Part shown: positions 1-7,106 of the stretch, piece by piece | How positions within the stretch are numbered: position 1 is the stretch's first letter | Layout: every line of letters begins with the position of its first letter | NCBI GenBank assembly: GCA_016714895.1 | Contig: JADKBV010000004.1 | Span: forward strand, 682,001 to 746,000 | Origin: Saprospiraceae bacterium | Lineage (GTDB): Bacteria; Bacteroidota; Bacteroidia; Chitinophagales; Saprospiraceae | Length of the DNA stretch: 64,000 bases | Direction: 5' to 3' | Notes under the pieces: generated by a model | The model's database searches: none | Told to the model about the DNA's origin: nothing | What the model saw: the letters and a program-made list of their open reading frames with translations, nothing else | Translations under genes and position numbers: made by a program

Positions 1-129
1 GCAGCAGCCAGAAAAGCAGAAGTCGGAGATATTGTAATCATCATATCCTATGCCCTGATGACTGTTGAGGAGGCTAAAACCTATAAAGCAGTCACCGTTT
101 TTCCTAACGCTGAGAATAAACTGGTGTAA
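1..129 (+). CDS. panD: Aspartate 1-decarboxylase, C-terminal part
   Basis: The reading frame is open from the window edge to a TAA at 127-129 and gives the last 42 residues of a PanD-type protein, including the strongly conserved stretch GDIVIIISYA and the ending FPNAENKLV. PanD is a pyruvoyl enzyme that makes beta-alanine from aspartate for pantothenate and coenzyme A. The processing site lies upstream, outside the window. The next gene starts 6 bp after the stop, so the two are probably cotranscribed. Confidence 0.9.
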   Translation, partial: AAARKAEVGDIVIIISYALMTVEEAKTYKAVTVFPNAENKLV

Positions 130-135
130 TTTTTC

Positions 136-1209
136 ATGTCCAATGTTGTATCAAAATCTGTAAAAGCGTCCCTTTTTTTTGGAATAGGTTTTTTTATTTT
201 TTATCTGGTATACAACAGACAAAATAAAGCATATCAGGAGGAGTGTTTATTTAAAAATATACCGGAAGGAGAATGCAGTCTGATAGGCAAGGTTATATCG
301 GATATGCAGAGTGCCGATTACCGGTGGATCAGTTTGGTGCTTTTTCTTTTTCTCATGTCCAATGTTTTCAGAACCATCCGTTGGAGAATGATGTTTGAAG
401 GTCTGGGTTATAAACCGGGATATGTCAATCTATTTGGTACTATCATGATAAATTATCTGGCAAATCTCGGAATTCCGAGATCGGGTGAAATCATCAGAGC
501 AGGACTCATAACGAGTTATGAAGATATACCTGTTGAAAAAGTACTGGGCACCATTTTTACCGACAGAATTTTTGATGTTTTTTGTTTAACTATCGTTCTG
601 GTTCTGACCTTAATTTTCGGTGGAAGTGATTTTTACAATTATTTGAATGTAAATATCGATCTGGGACAAAAATTAATGATTTTTACAGAATATCCGTTTG
701 TATGGTCTGCAATAGCATTGGCAGGAGCGGGTTTTTTTATTTGGCTTTTTTCATACAGAAAAAGATTGTTACAAACTTCTTTAGGACAAAGAATATGGCA
801 CAGGGTAAAAGGGTTTCTTGATGGAGCCAACAGTGTAAAAACAGTTTCCAGTGTACCACTATTTTTATTTTACACAGTGGCGATTTGGGTTATGTACTTT
901 CTGATGATGTACATAAGCTTTTTTTCTTTCGAAGCTACCGCACATTTGGGACCAGTGGAAGGGTTGGTCGTTTTTGCTTTCGGAAGTCTGGGGATATTGT
1001 TTCCGTCTCCCGGAGGAATGGGAAGTTACCATATGTTGGTTGGAGAAGGTTTGTCCATGTATGGTATAACCGGTGCTGATGGCTTTTCATTTGCCAACAT
1101 TGTATTTTTTTCTGTTTCAGTCGGAATCAATGTTGTTTTAGGACTGTTTTTTCTAATCATCTTGCCCATAATAAACGGTAAGAACAAAAATCAACCAACT
1201 CATGGTTAA
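136..1209 (+). CDS. Flippase-like integral membrane protein (LPG synthase TM / UPF0104 family)
   Basis: This 357-residue protein has about eight hydrophobic segments (first at residues 12-28). It carries the family's conserved blocks: NLGIPRSGEIIRAG at about 110-123 and EKVLGTIFTDRIFD at 134-147. The family is related to the membrane half of MprF and to AglD, and members are suspected of moving or handling lipids. The substrate cannot be read from the sequence. The gene lies 6 bp after panD and overlaps the next gene by 8 bp, so it is in an operon. A second, divergent member of the family is at 23170-24138. Confidence 0.85.
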   Translation: MSNVVSKSVKASLFFGIGFFIFYLVYNRQNKAYQEECLFKNIPEGECSLIGKVISDMQSADYRWISLVLFLFLMSNVFRTIRWRMMFEGLGYKPGYVNLFGTIMINYLANLGIPRSGEIIRAGLITSYEDIPVEKVLGTIFTDRIFDVFCLTIVLVLTLIFGGSDFYNYLNVNIDLGQKLMIFTEYPFVWSAIALAGAGFFIWLFSYRKRLLQTSLGQRIWHRVKGFLDGANSVKTVSSVPLFLFYTVAIWVMYFLMMYISFFSFEATAHLGPVEGLVVFAFGSLGILFPSPGGMGSYHMLVGEGLSMYGITGADGFSFANIVFFSVSVGINVVLGLFFLIILPIINGKNKNQPTHG

Positions 1210-2065
1210 AATGTATTTTACCCTTGTTATGTCTTTACTTTTTATTACCGGCATGATCGCTCAAAAAGTGAATGGTTATGAAATTTTTACTTCAAAAGGT
1301 AAAAAGATTAGTTTTGAAAAAATGGTTCAGGAACTTCAGGATGAAGATATCGTATTTTTTGGCGAGTTGCATAATGACCCGATTGCGCACTGGTTGCAAT
1401 ATGAATTGGTGAAAAGTCTACATACAAAACGTAAAATGGTGATCGGTGCGGAAATGTTTGAAGCGGACAATCAAAAAGGATTGGACGATTATCTGCAAGG
1501 AATAACGGATCAGGATTCTTTCAAAAAAGCTGTTCGTTTGTGGAACAATTATGATACAGATTACAAAAAAATAGTTGATTTTTCAAAAGATAATAACATT
1601 TCCTTTATAGCGACCAATATACCCAGACCATTCGCGAGATTGGTATTCAGGGGAGGGTTTGAGGCATTGGATACGCTTTCTGTAGGGGACAAAAGGTGGA
1701 TTGCACCTTTGCCGGTGATGTATGATGCGGAAGTACCGTGTTACAGAAAAATGAGAGAAATGGATATGGGAGGTCACGAAGCTTCAGAAAATTTTCCCAA
1801 GGCACAAGCCATTAAAGATGCAACCATGGCCCACTTTATGCTTAAAAACCACCTTCCGGGAGGTTTGTTTTTCCATCTGAATGGTAGTTATCATTCGGAT
1901 AATTATGAAGGAATTGTTTGGTACATAAAAAAACAAGACGCCACTAAAAAAATAAAAACGATTTCAACCGTCTTACAGAAACAAACAAATAAGCTGGAAA
2001 AAACCAATGAAAGTGTGGCAGATTTTATTATTTGTGTAGATGAAGACATGACAACCACTTATTAA
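1202..2065 (+). CDS. ChaN-like (DUF399) secreted protein
   Basis: The 287-residue product starts with a signal peptide (about residues 1-20, ending MIAQK) and then has the ChaN/DUF399 hallmark FFGELHNDP (52-60) and a late HLNGSYHSDNY motif. The family is related to the TIKI/TraB/EreA fold; ChaN of Campylobacter binds haem and is iron-regulated. Whether this one binds haem or is a hydrolase is not visible. The ATG at 1202 overlaps the upstream gene by 8 bp; an ATG at 1211 is an alternative start. A 225-bp gap without features follows. Confidence 0.85.
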   Translation: MVKMYFTLVMSLLFITGMIAQKVNGYEIFTSKGKKISFEKMVQELQDEDIVFFGELHNDPIAHWLQYELVKSLHTKRKMVIGAEMFEADNQKGLDDYLQGITDQDSFKKAVRLWNNYDTDYKKIVDFSKDNNISFIATNIPRPFARLVFRGGFEALDTLSVGDKRWIAPLPVMYDAEVPCYRKMREMDMGGHEASENFPKAQAIKDATMAHFMLKNHLPGGLFFHLNGSYHSDNYEGIVWYIKKQDATKKIKTISTVLQKQTNKLEKTNESVADFIICVDEDMTTTY

Positions 2066-2290
2066 AATCAGGTCAGAATTCATAGCAATATACAAATTCG
2101 GAACTTCATCTGAAAACCTCTTAAACGACAAATAAGCAGATATCTGAGTTAATTGAGAAAAATAATGCCTCAATAGCAAACCGTAAAGTAATCAGTTAAA
2201 ACAAAAATCAGGACAGTTCCTTTAAAAGAAGAAAGATTATTATGTAATCTTTATCTTGTTCTTTTCGTTTAATAAGTTTAAAATAACATT

Positions 2291-2815
2291 ATGTCAGGAT
2301 TGCACAGAGTAATTATCATCGCTACCGCAACATTATTACTATTTTCTCAATGCAGAAAAGAAGACAACTTTATATTCAAAGGACAATTTGAATCGCGTTT
2401 TGTTATTCCAAGTGGGTTAAATACCGTCCTGACGCACTATATAATATTGGAAAATGTATATACTGATTTTTCACGCCTATCAAATAATATAGGTATGAAT
2501 GTAGAAGATATTAAAAGTATACAGGCGTCTTATGGTAGAATGCTTACTCTGCAGGGAGGACAGGATCTTGATTTTATTCAGGATATATCGATTACTGCTA
2601 TTTCGAGAAAAGACCGGAAGCTGAAAAAAGAAATGTATTATTCAGAATTTGTTCCTTTTGTGGTTGATGAGGAAATCAAAATGCAAAGCGGGACGGCGGA
2701 GCTAAAAGAAATACTAAGTGAAGATTACATTGACATTGAAATAAGGTTAACCATCAGGAACTTTGTCCCGAATGCTATTGAAGCAACGTTAGACATGAGT
2801 TACATTGTTTTTTAA
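2291..2815 (+). CDS. Hypothetical lipoprotein
   Basis: The 174-residue protein has a lipoprotein signal: a hydrophobic stretch, then LLFSQC with the lipid-modified Cys at residue 21, followed by a charged RKED linker that would place it in the periplasm or outer membrane. The rest is mostly beta-strand-like with no motif I recognise. A weak promoter-like TATCTTGT lies at about 2252. The stop is 10 bp before the preferred xerD start, so the genes probably form one transcript. Confidence 0.7.
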   Translation: MSGLHRVIIIATATLLLFSQCRKEDNFIFKGQFESRFVIPSGLNTVLTHYIILENVYTDFSRLSNNIGMNVEDIKSIQASYGRMLTLQGGQDLDFIQDISITAISRKDRKLKKEMYYSEFVPFVVDEEIKMQSGTAELKEILSEDYIDIEIRLTIRNFVPNAIEATLDMSYIVF

Positions 2816-2825
2816 AAAGACTGAA

Positions 2826-3737
2826 ATGACTCCATGGAAAATTGCCCTTCAATCATTCAAAGCTTATCTGCAATTGGAGAAGTCGCTGTCAAAACACTCC
2901 GTGGAAGCTTATATAAGAGATGTAGGCAAATTACTGGAATTTGTACTATACAAAAAAATTGATTTGCCCCCTGAGGCATTATCCGAAAAACATTTGGTAG
3001 ATTTTGTTTATCATCTTGACTCCCTGGGTCTTGAGGCAAAAAGTCAGGCGAGAATTATATCAGGTATCAGAGCATTTTATAAATTTATGCTGATGGAAGA
3101 CATGATTTATGAAGATCCTTCGTCTGCGATGGAGAGTCCCAAACTCAAGCGCACCTTACCGGATGTGCTTTCTTATGAAGAAATCAGGAAAATTATAGAT
3201 TCGATCGATATGAGTTTGCCACATGCTCACAGAAACAAGGCTATGATAGAGACAATATATGCATGTGGATTAAGGGTAAGTGAGTTGATCACCCTTCAGA
3301 TGACCAATGTTAATGCTGATCAGGGTTTTTTGAAAGTTATTGGAAAAAACAATAAAGAAAGATTGGTTCCCGTCGGTACAAAAGCTTTGAAAGATATGTT
3401 TTTTTATATTGAAAATGAAAGAAAACATTTGCCTGTTATTGCCAAGGGTTATGAAGATACAGTATTTTTAAACCGCCGGGGAAAAGGGTTATCCCGTGTT
3501 ATGGTTTTTACGATTGTTAAAGAGCTGGTTGTGTTGGCAGGTATTACAAAAACGGTAAGCCCTCACACGTTTCGACATTCATTTGCGACACATCTGGTAG
3601 AAGGAGGGGCGGATCTTAGGGCCGTCCAGGAAATGTTAGGACATGAATCCATCACCACAACGGAAATTTACACACACGTCGACCGGAATTATTTGAGGGA
3701 AACCATATTACAATTCCACCCATTGGCTAAAAAATGA
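2826..3737 (+). CDS. xerD: Site-specific tyrosine recombinase XerD
   Basis: The 303-residue protein matches the usual XerD length. With the ATG at 2826, the catalytic set falls at R150 (GLRVSEL), K174, H247 and R250 (HTFRHSF), H273 (GHESITTTE) and the nucleophile Y282 (EIYTHV), close to the positions in E. coli XerD. It would resolve chromosome dimers at dif together with XerC. An upstream TTG at 2805 would add seven residues and overlap the previous gene; I prefer 2826. The protein could also be the XerC paralogue, since the two are hard to separate by eye. Confidence 0.88.
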   Translation: MTPWKIALQSFKAYLQLEKSLSKHSVEAYIRDVGKLLEFVLYKKIDLPPEALSEKHLVDFVYHLDSLGLEAKSQARIISGIRAFYKFMLMEDMIYEDPSSAMESPKLKRTLPDVLSYEEIRKIIDSIDMSLPHAHRNKAMIETIYACGLRVSELITLQMTNVNADQGFLKVIGKNNKERLVPVGTKALKDMFFYIENERKHLPVIAKGYEDTVFLNRRGKGLSRVMVFTIVKELVVLAGITKTVSPHTFRHSFATHLVEGGADLRAVQEMLGHESITTTEIYTHVDRNYLRETILQFHPLAKK

Positions 3738-3839
3738 AGAAAAAACACTTGAAAAAATCTGTAAAGCACAAGAATAAATATCTGTTTTAAAAGCTGGTAC
3801 AAACAACTGAAAATCATGTGGTTTGAGTGATTAAAGTCA

Positions 3840-3870
3840 TTGTTTTTTCTTGTAAATGTATCTAATTTTG
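3840..3870 (+). promoter_or_regulatory. Bacteroidota-type promoter for the T9SS/collagen pair
   Basis: TTG at 3840-3842 and TAATTTTG at 3863-3870 are separated by 20 bp and match the TTG-N20-TAnnTTTG consensus of the Bacteroidota primary sigma factor. The start of transcription would be near 3877, just before the ATG at 3888. This supports that ATG as the original start of the next gene. Confidence 0.6.
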
Positions 3871-3887
3871 TATCAAAACCAATTGAT

Positions 3888-4359
3888 ATGAAAGGGTTTA
3901 ATTTTTATGTAATTTTGTTTTTATGGATATGCAAATCCGGTTTTGTTTTGCATAAGCGGGTTTTCTTCATCGGGATTTGACGCTGTTTCAGAAACAGGAA
4001 GTGTAAGTTTGACTATAGGTCAGGTTTTTTATCATCAATGGACACATAATACAGGAAAGGTCAATGAAGGAATGCAGCAACCGTACGAAATATTTGTTGT
4101 AGGTGTTGCTGATAATTCGATACCATCGATATCTCTGTTTCCCAATCCTGCTCAGGACTTTGTGTTGTTAAAGGTTGAAAATGAGGGGACAGACTTTTCT
4201 TATTCACTATTTTCTATTGAAGGTAAAATCTTGGAAGATCAAAAAATTGATCGGGAAGAAATGACTGTGCCTTTGCAATATTATTCACACAACCTCTTTT
4301 TATTAATAATTTACAAGGACAACAAAATTGTTAAAACGTATAAAATCATAAAACCATAA
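3888..4359 (+). pseudogene. T9SS sorting-domain protein with a frameshift in its signal peptide
   Basis: The ATG at 3888 opens a good signal peptide (MKGFNFYVILFLWIC) that runs out of frame and stops at 3978-3980. The rest of the protein continues in another frame to 4359: SETGSVSLTIGQV, GMQQPYEIFVV and a C-terminal T9SS type A sorting domain (SLFPNPAQDF, then the final KTYKIIKP). Removing one T from the TTTT runs at 3941-3949 joins the two parts into one protein of about 156 residues, the usual form of this small secreted family. Without the shift only a TTG at 3943 remains as a start, which would give no signal peptide. The collagen-like gene starts 2 bp after its stop. Confidence 0.7.
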
Positions 4360-4361
4360 AA

Positions 4362-5987
4362 ATGAAAAATCTTTTTTACGTAATTAGTATGGTGCTTTTT
4401 TGGGTATTTGTTGCTGAAGCGCAGGCCCCATCAAAAATGAATTATCAGGCAGTAATCAGGGATAATCAGGGAAATCTCATAAAAAGTAAGACGGTGACTA
4501 TGCGAATCCAGATTTTAGAAGGAGAAACGCCGGTATTTGTAGAGAGGCATGATCTGCAAACGAATGAAAATGGTTTAATAACCGTTTCTATTGGCGGAGG
4601 ACTGACTATTTTGGGTAATTTACAGACTATAGATTGGGCGCAGGGACCTTATTATATTAAATCAGAAACAGACCCTAACGGTGGATCTGATTATAGTATA
4701 ACGGGTATCAGTGAATTGATGAGTGTCCCTTATGCGTTGTATGCATCCAATAGCCAGCCCGGTCCACAGGGCCCAAAAGGTGATAAAGGTGATCAGGGAT
4801 TGCAAGGATTAAAAGGAGACGTTGGTCCCCAGGGATTGCAAGGTCCTCAGGGTATACAAGGTTTAAAGGGTGATCAGGGACCGGTAGGTCTGCAGGGACC
4901 GGTGGGTTTACCAGGACTGAAAGGAGATGTCGGCCCACAAGGCTCTAAAGGCGACAAAGGGGACCAAGGAATACAAGGTCCTCCGGGAACCAGTTATTGG
5001 ACTAAAAACGGAGCTGATATTTTTTATCATGAAGGTAATGTAGGCGTAGGAACCAATATTCCCACAGCATCTTTGGAAGTAAGGGGAGATGTAAAAGTCA
5101 GTGCCCCGGCAGGCGAAGAAGTTGCTGTTTTGTCGGATCTTGGATTTTTAAAAATAAACGGCCAAAACGGGAATCCCAATTTTTTACTTTCATACACGAC
5201 AGCTGAACCGAATTTGCCACTTTTTTCAATGTTTGATATGGCTGGTAATCCCAAAATAGATATGGGCATTGTTCCGATGGGGTATGGAACAGCTGATTTT
5301 TATGGTCCCAACGGCAGTACTAACATTCACTTTTCAACCAGATTTAATAATGCAAATAAAGGCTACATAGGTATTGGAGATGAAGAAGGATATTTTCAGT
5401 CTGATTTGACCATTGGGGATCAGGGTTCAGGATTGTCCAGATTATATGGTTTAAACGGGTATATTAATGTCATTGGTTCCAATCTGAATAATTATGCAAA
5501 TAACGGTTATCTTGGTGTTGCTGATGCTAATGGGAATATAAAATCAGGAATGTATGTGAACTCATCGGGTCAGGGTCAGATATTTGCCGATATCAAAAAC
5601 TTCAGAATGGATCATCCTACACAAAACAACTCCGGCATTTGGTATGCATCAATCGAAGGACCAGAAGCTGCTGCCTATGAAAGGGGTACAGCTACACTTA
5701 AAAACGGAGAAGTTTTTGTGGCATATTCAGAACATTATCAATGGGTAGCCAATACCCAAACGGTAACGGTATTATTGACGCCACATTCAACCGATACTTA
5801 CGGACTTGCTGTAGTTGAGAAAAAAGCCAATGGTTTTATAGTAAAAGAATTAAAGCAGGGAAATGGAAATTTCAGCTTTGATTGGGAAGTAAAAGCCGTA
5901 AGGAAAGGATTTGAAAATTATCAGGTTGTCAGAGCGGATGAAACCATGCAGCCGGCAACGGAAGTAAAGGTTCATCGCAAAAAATAG
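4362..5987 (+). CDS. Secreted collagen-like (Gly-X-Y) surface protein
   Basis: The 541-residue protein has a signal peptide (residues 1-20, ending EAQA) and a globular N-terminal domain typical of Bacteroidota collagen-like proteins (MNYQAVIRDNQG, VPYALYAS). An uninterrupted collagen stretch follows (residues 134-211), then tail-fibre-like sequence with GNVGVGTNIPTASLEV. The C-terminal domain contains YASIEGPEAAAYERGTA and WEVKAVRKG. It is probably a trimeric extracellular fibre. It forms an operon with the small T9SS cargo gene 2 bp upstream. I do not see a T9SS sorting signal at its own C terminus, so its route to the surface is unclear. Confidence 0.85.
   Translation: MKNLFYVISMVLFWVFVAEAQAPSKMNYQAVIRDNQGNLIKSKTVTMRIQILEGETPVFVERHDLQTNENGLITVSIGGGLTILGNLQTIDWAQGPYYIKSETDPNGGSDYSITGISELMSVPYALYASNSQPGPQGPKGDKGDQGLQGLKGDVGPQGLQGPQGIQGLKGDQGPVGLQGPVGLPGLKGDVGPQGSKGDKGDQGIQGPPGTSYWTKNGADIFYHEGNVGVGTNIPTASLEVRGDVKVSAPAGEEVAVLSDLGFLKINGQNGNPNFLLSYTTAEPNLPLFSMFDMAGNPKIDMGIVPMGYGTADFYGPNGSTNIHFSTRFNNANKGYIGIGDEEGYFQSDLTIGDQGSGLSRLYGLNGYINVIGSNLNNYANNGYLGVADANGNIKSGMYVNSSGQGQIFADIKNFRMDHPTQNNSGIWYASIEGPEAAAYERGTATLKNGEVFVAYSEHYQWVANTQTVTVLLTPHSTDTYGLAVVEKKANGFIVKELKQGNGNFSFDWEVKAVRKGFENYQVVRADETMQPATEVKVHRKK
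4761..4994 (+). repeat. Collagen triplet repeat region, 26 Gly-X-Y units
   Basis: Codons for Gly recur every 9 bp without interruption for 26 triplets (GPQ GPK GDK GDQ ... GPP GTS). GDK/GDQ and GLK GDV triplets alternate in blocks, as if the array grew by internal duplication. Gln and Lys or Asp fill many X and Y positions, typical of bacterial collagens that lack hydroxyproline. Confidence 0.9.
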
Positions 5988-6140
5988 ACTTTACAGACAG
6001 GATAACCCGTACTATATCTCATAAATTCAGAAGAGATAATGGTAATTGTTCTCTTGTTTGTACCGCTTGGCAACACAACAATTTTTCCAATTCAAACCGG
6101 AAACATAAAGTATCAAAATAAAAAACTGCTGAAGTTTGTG

Positions 6141-6970
6141 TTAAATGGATTTTATACCATCTGGTAAGATTAATATTTTTCTTTCTTTGTATAAAGTGCC
6201 TATTGCCGCTTTGAACACTTTTTTACTTAGACCAAAATGACGGTAAATAACTTCAGCGTCCGTTTTATCATGATAAGGTAAAAAGCCGCCTTCATATACC
6301 AGTTTGTCCCAAATTTTTTGGGAAACAGCGTCCAATTTCTGAAATCCCTGAACTTCTGCTGACAGATCAATTTTACCGTCAGGACGAACTTTTTTAATAA
6401 AACAATCAATCTTCTGACCTATCATCAGAGGTTTGAACACTTCGTTCTTGTAAAGAAGACCAAAATGCGCATGATTTATCACAATCTTATAGGCAAGATC
6501 TGTAATTTGAACTACTAAACCATGAACAGACTGACCCGTATTATAGGCAGGGTTGTTTTATGAATAAATTTTTCTAATTTCATAGTAGCTGTAATCCTGT
6601 CAGTGATTTTATCGATGTATAGGAATACGACATAATATTTACCAACCTCCATTTTGATTTTTTGCTCACTGAAGGGTACAAGAACATCTTTCATAATTCC
6701 CCATTCTAAAAAGGCACCGACTTTTTCTATAGAACGGACTTTCAGAAACGCCACCTGATCTACTTCTGCTTTTGGAATGTCAGTAGTAGCTATATAACGT
6801 TCTTCACCATCAAGATATACAAAAACAGGGATAACGTCCTCAACATTCATTTCCTGTGAAATATAACGTTTGGGCAGTAATATTTCTCCCAGAGGACCAC
6901 CATCAAGGTAAAGACCGAAATCGACTTTTTTAACTATGCGGAGTTGATTTGTTTTTCCTAATGTTGCCAA
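6141..6970 (-). pseudogene. CvfB-type S1 RNA-binding protein, frameshifted
   Basis: Two adjacent minus-strand frames make one CvfB/YitL-like protein. Fragment 6970-6515 holds the N-terminal S1 domains (FGLYLDGGPLGEILLP, VGAFLEWG, VPFSEQ). Fragment 6482-6141 holds the rest (HFGLLYKNEVFKPL, DGKIDLS, and the winged-helix-like end YRHFGLSKKVFKAAIGTLYK). One base is missing near the TTTT run at 6556-6559; restoring it gives NPAYNTGQSVHGLVV and joins the halves into about 276 residues, the normal family length. CvfB proteins bind RNA and affect virulence-factor expression in firmicutes; the role here is unknown. Confidence 0.8.
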
Positions 6971-7003
6971 AATTCAGAATAGTAAAAATGATAAAAACTA
7001 CAT

Positions 7004-7011
7004 CAAAGGTA
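7004..7011 (-). promoter_or_regulatory. -7 element for the CvfB-type gene
   Basis: Read on the minus strand this is TACCTTTG, a match to TAnnTTTG, placed 34 bp before the ATG at 6970. No clear TTG element lies at the expected distance, so support is moderate. Confidence 0.45.
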
Positions 7012-7106
7012 ATGATTATCTATCAATAAAGAGCCAGAGATCAGAATATTCTCCAATAACGGTAAATGCGACGATCAAAGAACGTCGGCAAGGCATAGAT
7101 TATGTA

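Noticed and set aside
4708..4938. Antisense ORF over the collagen repeats
   Set aside because: It is a by-product of the periodic Gly-X-Y codons on the other strand.
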